From: SZAS-103 sp964640525
Lineage (GTDB): Bacteria > Pseudomonadota > Gammaproteobacteria > Xanthomonadales > Xanthomonadaceae
Assembly: GCA_964640525.1 (NCBI GenBank)
Contig: CAZXGS010000002.1
Coordinates: forward strand, 1-64,000
Reading direction: 5' to 3'
Length of the DNA stretch: 64,000 bases
Below are positions 44,873 through 54,182 of this stretch, piece by piece. The notes below the pieces were generated by a model that worked only from the letters and a program-made list of their open reading frames with translations, searched no databases and was not told the DNA's origin. Numbering within the stretch: position 1 is the stretch's first letter; every line of letters begins with the position of its first letter. The position numbers and the translations under genes were made by a program.

Positions 44873-45481
44873 ATGTCGGTCCCAGAACCTCCCCCCGAAA
44901 CCACCGCCGTCAGTCGCGAGCAAGCCGAGGAAGCGGTCCGCACCCTGCTGCGCTGGGCCGGCGACAACCCGCAGCGCGAGGGCCTGCGCGACACCCCGCG
45001 GCGGGTCGCCAAGGCGTACCGCGACTGGTTCTCCGGCTACGGCGACGATCCGCACGCTTACCTTGCGCGTACCTTCGAGGAAGTGTGTGGCTACGACGAC
45101 CTGATCGTGCTGCGCGACATCGAATTCGAGTCGCATTGCGAGCACCACATGGCGCCGATCATCGGCAAGGCCCACGTCGGATACCTGCCGGACGGCAAGG
45201 TGGTGGGCATCAGCAAGCTGGCGCGGGTGGTGGAGACCTTCGCCCGGCGTTTCCAGGTGCAGGAAAAGATGACCTCGCAGATCGCCACCTGCATCGCCGA
45301 CGTGCTCAAGCCGCGCGGCGTCGGTGTGGTGGTGGTGGGCGCGCACGAATGCATGACCACCCGCGGCATCCACAAGCGCGGCGTGAGCATGGTCACCTCG
45401 ACCATGCTCGGCAGCTTCCGCGAGGACGCGCGTACCCGTGCGGAGTTCCTGCGCTTCATCGACGTCGGGCCTGGGCGCTGA
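44873..45481 (+). CDS. folE: GTP cyclohydrolase I
   Basis: FolE converts GTP to 7,8-dihydroneopterin triphosphate, the first step of folate and pterin synthesis. The 202-residue protein contains the zinc site (ESHCEHHM and GAHECM) and the catalytic signature ISKLARVVETFARRFQVQE. It is the normal family length. Its pterin product could supply the phenylalanine hydroxylase cofactor, though the genes are 7 kb apart. Confidence 0.96.
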   Translation: MSVPEPPPETTAVSREQAEEAVRTLLRWAGDNPQREGLRDTPRRVAKAYRDWFSGYGDDPHAYLARTFEEVCGYDDLIVLRDIEFESHCEHHMAPIIGKAHVGYLPDGKVVGISKLARVVETFARRFQVQEKMTSQIATCIADVLKPRGVGVVVVGAHECMTTRGIHKRGVSMVTSTMLGSFREDARTRAEFLRFIDVGPGR

Positions 45482-45548
45482 GGGCGATCGCGGCGGCGAG
45501 ATCGGTCACTGGCGGCCGAGCGTGGCCGTCGTCGCCCTGCCACCAGGA

Positions 45549-46307
45549 TCAGCCGAATACCAGGTTCACCAGTTCCTGATCCGGCAGCGCGCGCAGCTCG
45601 GCTTCGCGCAACTCGGATACGACCATCGCCTCGGCGATGCACCACGAGCGCTCGCCACCAGTGAGCGAGCGACGCCCTTGGGCGACCGCCAACAGGCTCT
45701 CGCGTGAGTGTTCCATGCCGAACGGGTCGGCGTTGGCCAAGCCGATGCCGGCCGCCGCGGTCGGTGCCGCCATCGCCCCGCTCATGGCCGCCTTGAGCAG
45801 CTTGTCGACGCGCCGCAGGCCGCATTCGGCTTCGCTGCCCGCGGCATCCTCGCCGGTCATCGGCATGGCATCGGCCAGCGCACGGCGCAAATCCGCAAGT
45901 TCCAGCTCGGCCGCTTGGCGCGCGCTGGATGCGGTGGCCAGCTTGGCTTCGAGTTTGAGGAACTCCGAGGCCGGATCGTCCAGCACCTGGGTATCGAGCA
46001 TGTCGCGCACGCGGCGCGCCATCTTGTCGTACACGTCCGGGTGGGTAAGCTTGAGGGTGCGCACCGCGATCTGCCAGGCGTAGGCGACCTGCTGCGCGGT
46101 GCGCGTCTCCGGCTCGCCCAACTCGTCCTCGTCCTTGGGCTTGTCCAGATCGGCCAGGGCCGTGTCGATTCTGGTTCGCAGCGGGTCGTCCTCGAACCGC
46201 TTGTGGTGCTGGCGCAGGGCGGCGCGGCAATCCAGCAGGATGTTGCGCACGCCGCTGCCCGCCTTGGATGGCGGGCCACCGTTGGACGAGCTTGAATTGT
46301 GACGCAT
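45549..46307 (-). CDS. protein of unknown function
   Basis: I do not recognise this 252-residue protein. It is soluble and largely helical by composition, with a region of Leu-rich segments (AKLATASSARQAAELELADLRR) that may coil. There is no signal peptide or membrane helix. The start is ATG 46307-46305. It lies between folE (convergent, 67 bases) and the oxidoreductase gene (52 bases upstream on the same strand). Confidence 0.65.
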   Translation of the reverse strand: MRHNSSSSNGGPPSKAGSGVRNILLDCRAALRQHHKRFEDDPLRTRIDTALADLDKPKDEDELGEPETRTAQQVAYAWQIAVRTLKLTHPDVYDKMARRVRDMLDTQVLDDPASEFLKLEAKLATASSARQAAELELADLRRALADAMPMTGEDAAGSEAECGLRRVDKLLKAAMSGAMAAPTAAAGIGLANADPFGMEHSRESLLAVAQGRRSLTGGERSWCIAEAMVVSELREAELRALPDQELVNLVFG

Positions 46308-46359
46308 GTCGCATTCTTGGCCAGCGCAAGGTTTCCGGCAAGCCCCCTGCGCCCGCCGC

Positions 46360-49300
46360 TCAGGCCGCCTGTTTTTGCCGCTGCGGTTTGCCCCACGCCG
46401 CCATTGCCGCCTGCCAGCGCGGCAACACCTGCGCCAAATGCTCCTCCTTGACGTGGCCGTATCCGCGGATGTGTTCGGGCAGGCTGGCGATCGCCACCGC
46501 CTCTGCGAGGTTGTCCTTCGACAATGCCGATGCGATGGTGGCGAGGTCGCGGAAATAGTCTTCGATCAGGCGCCGCTCGCAGCGCCTCTCCTCGCTGCGA
46601 CCGAACACGTCCAGCGCGCCGCCGCGCAGGAACTTCAGCTTCGCCAGCAGGCCGAAGGCGCGCAGCATCCACGGCCCGTACTGCGCCTTGAGCAGGCGGC
46701 CTTGCGCGTCCTTCCTGGCCAGCAACGGCGGGGCGAGGTGGAAGTGGATCTTGTAATCGCCCTCGAACTGGCTGGCGATGCGGCGGGTGAACTCGCCGTT
46801 GCTGTACAGCCGCGCGACCTCGTACTCGTCCTTGTAGGCCATCAGCTTGAAGGCGTAGCGGGCGACGGCTTCGGCCAGTTGGGTCGAGCCGGGCACGCGC
46901 GCGGATTCCGCGGCGCGGACCTGGTCGACCAGCGCGCGGTAACGTTGCGCGTAGGCGGCGTCCTGGTAGTCGGTGAGGAAAGCCTCGCGGCGAGCGATGG
47001 TCTCGTCGAGGTCGCGCGAGAGGCGGCTGTCGCTGTTCCCCTCTCCCTCCGGGAGAGGGTGGCGCGCAGCGCCGGGTGAGGGAAGGGCGTCGGAGGGCTT
47101 GCGAGGGGAAGGGTCACGCAGCGGCAAAGGCTTTCCCTCATCCGCCCTGCGGGCACCTTCTCCCGGAGGGAGAAGGGACAAGCCCGCCGCGGCGCGCACC
47201 GCGTCGGGGTCGAGCGCCGCCAGCCGGCCCCAGGCGAACGCCTCCTGGTTCATCTTCACCGCCGCGCCGTTGAGCTCCATCGCGCGCAGGATGGCGTCCA
47301 GCGACACCGGCACCAGGCCTTGCTGCCAGGCCACGCCGAGCATGAACGAGTTGGTCGCGATGGCATCGCCGAACAGCGCGGTCGCCAATTCGGTCGCCTC
47401 GATCCGCAGCGGCATGCCGCCGTCGAGCGCGGTGCGCACCGCGGCGACGATGCCGTCGGCCGGGAACTGCAGGTCCGGGTGCATGGTGAAGGTGCCCGGC
47501 ATCGCCTCGTAGGTGTTGAGCACCACCGTGCTGCGGCCGGCGCGGATCTTCGACAGCGCCCAGTAGTCGTTGACCACCACTTGGTCGCAGCCGAGCACGA
47601 GGTCGGCTTCGCCGGCGGCGATGCGGACGGCGTGGATGTCATCCGGTGACTTGGCGATGCGGACGTGGGTGGTCACCGCGCCGCCTTTCTGCGCCAGTCC
47701 GGTCTGGTCGAGCACGCTGGCGCCCTTGCCTTCCAGGTGCCCGGCCATGCCCAGCAGGGCGCCGATCGTGACCACGCCGGTACCGCCGACGCCGGTGATC
47801 AGGATGTTCCAGGGTTGTGCCAGGTCGGTCTTGAAGGTCGGCATCGGCAGCCCGGCCAGGCGTGCGGCCGCGGCGTCCTTCGACGCACCCGCCCCGGCAC
47901 CCTTGCGCAAGCGGCCGCCTTCGATCGTGACGAAGCTCGGGCAGAAACCCTTCACGCAGGAATAGTCCTTGTTGCAGCCGCTCTGGTCGATCTCGCGCTT
48001 GCGGCCGAACTCGGTTTCCTTCGGCAGCACCGCCACGCAGAACGACTTCTCGCCGCAGTCGCCGCAGCCCTCGCACACCAGCGAGTTGATGACCACGCGC
48101 TTTTGTGGATCGGGCAGCTTGCCGCGCTTGCGCCGGCGCCGCTTTTCGGTCGCGCAGGTCTGCTCGTACAGCAGCACCGACACGCCCTTGACCTCGCGCA
48201 GCTCCTTCTGCACCGCATCGAGTTCGTCGCGGTCGCGGAACTCGCAGTGGGCCGGGAACAGGTCGCGGCGGTTCTTCCATTTGCGGATGTCATCGCTCAC
48301 CACCACGATCGTGTCCACGCCCTCGCTGCGCACCTGGTGGGCGATGTCGGGCGGGGTCAGCGGGCCGTCCACCGGCTGGCCGCCGGTCATCGCCACCGCA
48401 TCGTTGTAGAGGATCTTGTAGGTGATGTTGACCTTCGCGGCGACCGCCTGGCGGATCGCCAGCGAGCCGGAGTGGAAGTAGGTGCCGTCGCCGAGGTTCT
48501 GGAACACATGCTCGGTGTCGGTGAACGGCGCCTGCCCGCACCAGGTCACGCCCTCGCCGCCCATCTGGGTGAAGGTGTCGGTGCGGCGGTCCATCCAGGT
48601 GACCATGTAATGGCAGCCGATCCCGGCCAGCGCGCGCGAGCCTTCCGGCACTTGGGTGGAGGTGTTGTGCGGGCAGCCGGCGCAGTAGTGCGGCACCCGC
48701 GGGAAGTTGGCGCGCGGCAGCGCCAGCTCGGCTTCCTTGGCGGCGATCCAGCGCAGCCGCTGCTCGATCGCCTCGCTGGTGAAGAAGCGCGCCAGCCGTT
48801 TGGCGATCACCATCGCGATCCGCGCCGGGGTCAGCTCGTTGGTCGAGGGCAGGATCCACTGCCCGGCCTCGTCGTACTTGCCCACGATCGAAGGCCGCGT
48901 GGCGTGCGGCCAGTTGTACATGTGTTCCTTGATCTGGGATTCGAGGAACGAACGTTTTTCCTCGACGATCAGGATGTCTTCCAGCCCGTGCGCGAACGCG
49001 CGGATGCCGACCGGCTCCAGCGGCCAGGTCATGCCGATCTTGTAGACGCGGATACCGATCTCGGCCGCCATCCGGCGGTCGATACCGAGGTATTCGAGCG
49101 CGGTGAGCACGTCGAGATAACTCTTGCCGGTGGTGACGATGCCCAGCCGTGCTTTCGGCGAGTCGATCACCAGCCGGTCGATGCCGTTGGCGCGCGCGAA
49201 CGCCTCGGCGGCACGGACGCCGTACTGGTGCAGGCGCATTTCCTGGTTCAGCGGCGGATCCGGCCAGCGGATGTTCAAGCCGCCCGGCGGCAGCTCGAAA

Positions 49301-49998
49301 TCGGTCGGGATCACGATGTCGAGCTGGTGCGGATCGACGATCACCGAGGCCGAGGACTCGACCGTCTCGGCGATGGTCTTGAAGCCGACCCAGCGGCCGG
49401 TGAAGCGCGACATCGCCCAGCCCATCAGGCCCATGTCGAGGATGTCCTGGACCCCGGCCGGGTTGAGCACCGGCATCATCGCCGAGACGAACTCCAGCTC
49501 CGAGCCGTGCGGCAGGGTCGAGCTGCGGCAGGCGTGGTCATCGGCCGCCAGCGCCAGCACGCCGCCGAACGGACTGGTGCCGGCCGCGTTGCCGTGCTTG
49601 AACACGTCGCCGCAGCGATCCACGCCCGGGCCCTTGCCGTACCACATGGCGAACACGCCCTGGTGGCGGGCGCCGGGGAACAGCCCGGTCTGCTGGCTGC
49701 CCCAGACCATGGTCGCGCCGAGGTCCTCGTTGAGGCCCGGGGTGAACTCGATGCCGGCAGCCTTGAGGTGTTTTTTCGCCTTCCACAATTCCAGGTCGAA
49801 GCCGCCCAACGGCGAGCCGCGGTAACCGGAGATGAAGCCGGCGGTGTTGACGCCGGCGGCGCGGTCGCGCATCCGCTGCATGAGCGGCAGGCGGACCAGG
49901 GCCTGCACGCCGGACAGGAAGATCCGCCCGCGCTCGCGGGTGTATTTGTCTTCCAGCGTGTAGCTGCGGTCAATGGCGGGCGCGGGCATGGCGGACAT
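46360..49998 (-). CDS. indolepyruvate ferredoxin oxidoreductase family protein, single chain
   Basis: The 1212-residue protein fuses the subunits of an indolepyruvate/2-oxoacid:ferredoxin oxidoreductase. The N-terminal half has the TPP and pyrimidine-binding parts (GYRGSPLGGFD, GLNEDLGATMVWGSQQ), then the Cys-rich block CAGCPHNT and further GCGDCGEKSFC and GCNKDYSCVKGFCPS segments. A gamma-like domain (ILITGVGGTGVVTIGALL) and a C-terminal domain follow. It should oxidise aryl-2-oxo acids to acyl-CoA. The start is ATG 49998 with GGGGA six bases upstream. A REP-like repeat (47036-47179) is read in frame at about residues 940-987, giving an unusual Pro/Gly/Arg insert. Confidence 0.9.
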   Translation of the reverse strand: MSAMPAPAIDRSYTLEDKYTRERGRIFLSGVQALVRLPLMQRMRDRAAGVNTAGFISGYRGSPLGGFDLELWKAKKHLKAAGIEFTPGLNEDLGATMVWGSQQTGLFPGARHQGVFAMWYGKGPGVDRCGDVFKHGNAAGTSPFGGVLALAADDHACRSSTLPHGSELEFVSAMMPVLNPAGVQDILDMGLMGWAMSRFTGRWVGFKTIAETVESSASVIVDPHQLDIVIPTDFELPPGGLNIRWPDPPLNQEMRLHQYGVRAAEAFARANGIDRLVIDSPKARLGIVTTGKSYLDVLTALEYLGIDRRMAAEIGIRVYKIGMTWPLEPVGIRAFAHGLEDILIVEEKRSFLESQIKEHMYNWPHATRPSIVGKYDEAGQWILPSTNELTPARIAMVIAKRLARFFTSEAIEQRLRWIAAKEAELALPRANFPRVPHYCAGCPHNTSTQVPEGSRALAGIGCHYMVTWMDRRTDTFTQMGGEGVTWCGQAPFTDTEHVFQNLGDGTYFHSGSLAIRQAVAAKVNITYKILYNDAVAMTGGQPVDGPLTPPDIAHQVRSEGVDTIVVVSDDIRKWKNRRDLFPAHCEFRDRDELDAVQKELREVKGVSVLLYEQTCATEKRRRRKRGKLPDPQKRVVINSLVCEGCGDCGEKSFCVAVLPKETEFGRKREIDQSGCNKDYSCVKGFCPSFVTIEGGRLRKGAGAGASKDAAAARLAGLPMPTFKTDLAQPWNILITGVGGTGVVTIGALLGMAGHLEGKGASVLDQTGLAQKGGAVTTHVRIAKSPDDIHAVRIAAGEADLVLGCDQVVVNDYWALSKIRAGRSTVVLNTYEAMPGTFTMHPDLQFPADGIVAAVRTALDGGMPLRIEATELATALFGDAIATNSFMLGVAWQQGLVPVSLDAILRAMELNGAAVKMNQEAFAWGRLAALDPDAVRAAAGLSLLPPGEGARRADEGKPLPLRDPSPRKPSDALPSPGAARHPLPEGEGNSDSRLSRDLDETIARREAFLTDYQDAAYAQRYRALVDQVRAAESARVPGSTQLAEAVARYAFKLMAYKDEYEVARLYSNGEFTRRIASQFEGDYKIHFHLAPPLLARKDAQGRLLKAQYGPWMLRAFGLLAKLKFLRGGALDVFGRSEERRCERRLIEDYFRDLATIASALSKDNLAEAVAIASLPEHIRGYGHVKEEHLAQVLPRWQAAMAAWGKPQRQKQAA
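47036..47179. repeat. REP-like inverted repeat inside the oxidoreductase gene
   Basis: The arms 47036-47083 and 47135-47179 are imperfect inverted copies containing CTCTCCCTCCGGGAGAG and TTCTCCCGGAGGGAGAA cores plus GGGTGAGGG/CCCTCATCC flanks. They resemble the bioH element in plan but differ in sequence. The reading frame stays open across it. Confidence 0.75.
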
Positions 49999-50182
49999 CG
50001 GTTTTCCCCTGGGCGAAACCGCCACGGCGCGTGCGCGGCGAAGGCGCGCATGGTATCAGGCCGGCGCCAGCACGCTCTCGCGCGTGCCTTGACCTGACCG
50101 GTCGGCGCCGCCACCATCCTCACCCCGACGCGCGCCACGACGATGCGCACGTCGTTCCGCCAAACCCCACGGAATCCCGTCC

Positions 50183-51118
50183 ATGTCGGCATTGATCTGC
50201 GGTTCGCTCGCCTACGACACCATCATGGTGTTCCAGGATCGTTTCAAGAATCACATCCTGCCCGACAAGGTGCATATCCTGAATGTGTCCTTCCTGGTGC
50301 CGCGGATGCGCCGGGAATTCGGCGGGTGTGCCGGCAACATCGCCTACAATCTGAAACTGCTGGGTGGCGATCCGCTGCCGATGGCCACCGTCGGCCAGGA
50401 TTTCGGTCCCTATCGGGAGCATTTCCAGGAATGCGGCATCAACCTGGACCACGTCAAGGTCTTGCCGGAGCTGTTCACCGCACAGGCGTTCATCACCACC
50501 GACCTGGACGATAACCAGATCACCGCTTTCCACCCCGGCGCGATGATGCGCTCGCACGAAAACCACGTCGGCGATGCCGGCGGCGTAAAACTGGGTATCG
50601 TCGGCCCGGACGGGCGCGAGGCGATGTTGCAGCATGCGGCCGATTTCGCCCGCCTCGGGATCCCGTTCATTTTCGACCCCGGGCAGGCGCTGCCGCTGTT
50701 TTCCGGCGAAGAATTCCGCAACTTCATAGACGCGGCCGATTACGTCACCGTCAACGATTACGAATCCAACCTGCTGCAGGAGCGCACCGGCTGGAGTGCG
50801 GCACAAATCGCCGGCAAGGTAAAAGCCTATATCGTCACCCGCGGCGCCAAGGGCTCCACGATCCATGCCGCTGGCAAGGACATCGACATTCCGCCCGCGC
50901 ACGAGCGCCGGGTCAGCGATCCCACCGGCTGCGGCGATGCCTACCGCGCCGGCCTGTTGTTCGGCATCGAACGCGAATACGACTGGCCCACCATCGGCCG
51001 CATGGCCTCGCTGATGGGTGCGCTGAAGGTCGAGCACCCCGGCACCCAGAACCAGCGTTTCGATTACGCCGAGTTCGCCGAGCAGTTCCGCCAGCAGTTC
51101 GGGTACGCGCTGAAATAG
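50183..51118 (+). CDS. PfkB family carbohydrate/adenosine kinase
   Basis: The 311-residue protein has the PfkB ribokinase layout: an early GGCAGNIAYNLKLLGG motif (signature 1), the middle DLDDNQITAFHPGAM segment, and the C-terminal signature 2 DPTGCGDAYRAGLL with the catalytic Asp. It resembles adenosine kinase-type members, but the sugar substrate is not certain. The gene is divergent from the oxidoreductase gene (184 bases) and ends at a strong terminator. Confidence 0.88.
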   Translation: MSALICGSLAYDTIMVFQDRFKNHILPDKVHILNVSFLVPRMRREFGGCAGNIAYNLKLLGGDPLPMATVGQDFGPYREHFQECGINLDHVKVLPELFTAQAFITTDLDDNQITAFHPGAMMRSHENHVGDAGGVKLGIVGPDGREAMLQHAADFARLGIPFIFDPGQALPLFSGEEFRNFIDAADYVTVNDYESNLLQERTGWSAAQIAGKVKAYIVTRGAKGSTIHAAGKDIDIPPAHERRVSDPTGCGDAYRAGLLFGIEREYDWPTIGRMASLMGALKVEHPGTQNQRFDYAEFAEQFRQQFGYALK

Positions 51119-51130
51119 GCCAGCGCATGC

Positions 51131-51159
51131 GAAAACGCCGGCGCATGGCCGGCGTTTTC
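51131..51159. terminator. bidirectional terminator
   Basis: GAAAACGCCGGC (51131-51142) and GCCGGCGTTTTC (51148-51159) form a perfect 12-base stem with a 5-base loop. The A- and T-runs serve both directions between the convergent kinase and H-NS-like genes. Confidence 0.85.
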
Positions 51160-51176
51160 ATCGCTGCGAACCGGCA

Positions 51177-51545
51177 TCAGGCAATCAGGAAATCTTCCAG
51201 CTTCTTGCCGTTGGCCAGCTCCGCGGTCAGCCAGCGCGGCTTCTGACCGCGACCGGCCCAGCTCTGTGCGTGGTTGTCGGGGTGGCGGTATTTCGGCGCC
51301 ACCTTGGTGCCACTCTTGCCGGCCTTGCGCGCGGCCCGCTTGGCCTTGGGGGCCGTTTCGGCTGCTTGCGCCGCGCCACCGAACAGTTCGGCCACCGAAT
51401 AACCGGCCTTGCGGGCAATGGCAACGATCTGGCGACGCACGCCGGCGGCAGGTTTGCGCTTGTCCAGCTGCTTCTTGCGCTGGTTGGCCTTGCTGATCAG
51501 GGTGCGCAGTTCCTTTGCCGACAGCTTTTCGAGGTCGATCGCCAT
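51177..51545 (-). CDS. H-NS family nucleoid-associated protein
   Basis: The 122-residue protein has a basic, helical N-terminal region (LEKLSAKELRTLISKANQRK), a linker of Lys/Ala repeats and a C-terminal DNA-binding motif KYRHPDNHAQSWAGRGQKP, equivalent to the H-NS GRG-type loop. ATG 51545 begins at MAIDLEKL; the upstream frame has no support. Such proteins repress horizontally acquired and virulence genes. It lies just after the bidirectional terminator. Confidence 0.88.
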   Translation of the reverse strand: MAIDLEKLSAKELRTLISKANQRKKQLDKRKPAAGVRRQIVAIARKAGYSVAELFGGAAQAAETAPKAKRAARKAGKSGTKVAPKYRHPDNHAQSWAGRGQKPRWLTAELANGKKLEDFLIA

Positions 51546-51717
51546 GGGTGGATCCCTTTGGATTTGGAGAGTGGCCGGGTTTTCCCGGTACGCGCATGAT
51601 AACGCTGCCGCGGCGCAGGTCAAACCTTCCGAAACCACACGGACAAACCCATGGCAGGTTTGCCTGCCGCTCCCGTCCCGGCATGCGGCTTTCCCGGGCG
51701 GGGAATCTTCCCGGGTG

Positions 51718-53424
51718 TCAGCCGATTCCCAGCCGTGCCGCCAGTGCGCTGCGATCCAGTGCTGCCGATTCGGCATCGCGTCGACCCCGGTATTCGAACG
51801 TCCCGGCCGCCAAACCGCGTTCGGAAACCACCACCCGGTGCGGAATGCCGATCAACTCGATGTCCGAGAACATCGGCCCCGGGCGCAGGCCGCGATCGTC
51901 GAGCAGGGTTTCCATCCCGGCTGCGTTCAACTCCCGGTACAACGCTTCGGCGGCGGCGGCGACGTCCGGGCGTTGCTTCGGGTTGATGATGCACACCGCC
52001 ACCTGCCAGGGCGCCATCGGTTCGGGCCAGATGATGCCATTGGCATCGTGGTTCTGCTCGATCGCTGCGGCGACGATCCGGGTCACGCCGATCCCGTAGC
52101 AACCCATGTACATCACCTGCGCCTTGCCGGCCTCGTCGAGCACGCTCGCCTGCATGGCCAGGGCGTATTTCTGGCCGAGCTGGAACACGTGGCCGACTTC
52201 GATGCCGCGCGCGATGCCGAGCTTGCCCTGGCCATCGGGCGAAACATCGCCCTCGACCGCATTGCGGATGTCGGCCACCACGTCCGGTTCAGGCAGGTCG
52301 CGGCCCCAGTTCACCCCGGCCAGATGGAATCCGCTTGCGTTGGCCCCGACCACGAAATCGGCCATCGCCGCCACCTCGCGATCGGCGATCACGCGGATTC
52401 TTGCGGCCGGTCGGACCGGACCGAGGAAACCCGGCTCGCAGCCCAGGTGCGCCAGGATCTCCTCCTCGGTGGCAAGACGGTACTGCGCAAGTCCGGTCAG
52501 CTTGGCCAACTTGATCTCGTTCACGACATGGTCGCCGCGCACCAGCGCAAGGACGAAACCGGTGGCGGCATCGCCCATCAGCGCCACCGATTTCACCGTG
52601 CGTGCGAGGGCGATGCCCATCAGCGCGGCTACCTCCTCGCAGGTCTTTTGCACCGGGGTATCGATCCTGCGCAATGTTTCCGCCGCTGCCGGACGCGGGC
52701 CGGGGGCGGCGGCCTGGGCCATCTCCAGATTCGCCGCGTAATCCGAGCCGTCCGAAAACACGATCGCGTCCTCGCCGGAATCGGCCAGCACGTGGAATTC
52801 CTGCGAGGCGTCGCCGCCGATCGCGCCCGAATCCGCGCGCACCGCACGGAAACCCAGGCCCAGGCGCGTGAAGATCCGGGTATAGGCGGCGTGCATATTG
52901 CGGTATTCGCGTTCCATGTCCGCCGGGGTCAAATGGAAGGAATAGGCATCCTTCATCAGAAACTCGCGCGCGCGCATCACCCCGAAGCGCGGACGGATTT
53001 CGTCGCGGAACTTGGTATGGATCTGGTAGAAGTTGACCGGCAACTGCTTGTAGGAGCGCAATTCGTTGCGCGCGAAATCGGTGATGACTTCCTCGGCGGT
53101 GGGCGCGAAGCAGTATTCGGCCTGCTTGCGATCGACGATCTTCAGCAATTGCGGGCCGAACTTCTCCCAGCGCCCGGTTTCCTCCCACAGCTCGCGCGGC
53201 TGCACCACAGGCATCTGCAGTTCCAGCGCCCCGGCCCGATCCATTTCCTCGCGCACGATCGCCTCGACCTTGCGCATCACCCGCAGGCCCAACGGCGACC
53301 AGGTGTAGAGGCCGGCACCGAGCTTGCGCAGCATTCCGGCGCGCAGCATCAACTGGTGACTGACGATTTCGGCGTCGGCGGGGGTCTCGCGGCTGGTGCT
53401 GAGATGGAATTTCGACAGGCGCAT
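51718..53424 (-). CDS. proS: prolyl-tRNA synthetase
   Basis: ProS attaches proline to tRNA-Pro. The 568-residue class II synthetase shows motif 2 FRDEIRPRFGVMRAREFLMKD, the N-terminal MRLSKFHLSTSRETPADAEI and the editing (INS) domain in the middle, as in bacterial-type enzymes. It lies between the H-NS gene (172 bases downstream) and a DUF4124 gene (191 bases upstream). Confidence 0.97.
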   Translation of the reverse strand: MRLSKFHLSTSRETPADAEIVSHQLMLRAGMLRKLGAGLYTWSPLGLRVMRKVEAIVREEMDRAGALELQMPVVQPRELWEETGRWEKFGPQLLKIVDRKQAEYCFAPTAEEVITDFARNELRSYKQLPVNFYQIHTKFRDEIRPRFGVMRAREFLMKDAYSFHLTPADMEREYRNMHAAYTRIFTRLGLGFRAVRADSGAIGGDASQEFHVLADSGEDAIVFSDGSDYAANLEMAQAAAPGPRPAAAETLRRIDTPVQKTCEEVAALMGIALARTVKSVALMGDAATGFVLALVRGDHVVNEIKLAKLTGLAQYRLATEEEILAHLGCEPGFLGPVRPAARIRVIADREVAAMADFVVGANASGFHLAGVNWGRDLPEPDVVADIRNAVEGDVSPDGQGKLGIARGIEVGHVFQLGQKYALAMQASVLDEAGKAQVMYMGCYGIGVTRIVAAAIEQNHDANGIIWPEPMAPWQVAVCIINPKQRPDVAAAAEALYRELNAAGMETLLDDRGLRPGPMFSDIELIGIPHRVVVSERGLAAGTFEYRGRRDAESAALDRSALAARLGIG

Positions 53425-53615
53425 GGGGCTTTCGCGTTACGGAGAAATGGTGGATGAGTCAGCCGATCGGCACACGCGTCAGCGCCGTGCCGAACGGACG
53501 CCTGCGGCGCGGCCAAGGACACGCACAAGGGCCGCCTTCGCCAGCGGCATGGCGGATGGCACAGGCAGCCGCGGGCCTTCGCCCCGGCTTGCAATCCGTG
53601 ATGCTTCGCGCGCCT

Positions 53616-54080
53616 TCAGTGCGCGCAGTACAGATCGATGGCCTTGTTGGCGTCCTTCAACGCCTGGTCGTGCTGGGCCGCATTGAGCGTGACCGTCTTG
53701 CCATCGCCATTGATGTCGCCGGTCACGACGGCGTGCTGGGTCAGGGTGGCGGCGTTGGCGCGGGCGTTCTTGCAAAGCTGCTCCCGCTGGCGCTGGGCGG
53801 GGGTCGGCGCGCCTGGCTTGCCTGTCGCTGCGGCGCTGTCCTGCTTGTCGGAAGCCGCGGATGCCGCAGGCAGTTGGTCGTTGCGCAACGCCGCATCGCC
53901 GGCAGAATTGATGGTCTCGTACTTCCTGCCTTCGGGCGGCTGCTGCGAGTAATGGGATTGCCCGTTGGCATCCTTCCACTTGTAGACCGTGTCGGCCATC
54001 GCGGTGGCGCCCACCAGCAGGCCGATGGCCGTCGCGAGAACGAGGATGGCCCGGGCAGGGCTGGCGGTGAGCTGACGCAT
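53616..54080 (-). CDS. DUF4124 domain exported protein
   Basis: The 154-residue protein begins at ATG 54080 (GGAGG five bases upstream). It has a signal peptide (AILVLATAIGLLVGATAMA) and the DUF4124 motif TVYKWKDANGQSHYSQQPP, followed by an alpha-helical C-terminal part with two cysteines (EQLCKNARANAATL, AIDLYCAH). The function of the domain is unknown. A shorter DUF4124 protein is encoded 1.7 kb away at 55768-56115. Confidence 0.8.
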   Translation of the reverse strand: MRQLTASPARAILVLATAIGLLVGATAMADTVYKWKDANGQSHYSQQPPEGRKYETINSAGDAALRNDQLPAASAASDKQDSAAATGKPGAPTPAQRQREQLCKNARANAATLTQHAVVTGDINGDGKTVTLNAAQHDQALKDANKAIDLYCAH

Positions 54081-54182
54081 GGTGTCCTCCGTAAGGACGC
54101 GGTTTGGTGGGGGCATTGGGCGGGCCGGGCAGCCTGCGGCTACACTCTAGCGCAATCATGGCCGCAATCGAACCAGCCCCCC

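Noticed and set aside
47665..50097. Long open frame of about 810 codons on the plus strand
   Set aside because: It is antisense to the oxidoreductase gene, has His/Arg/Ala-rich composition typical of a GC-rich shadow frame, and no recognisable domain.
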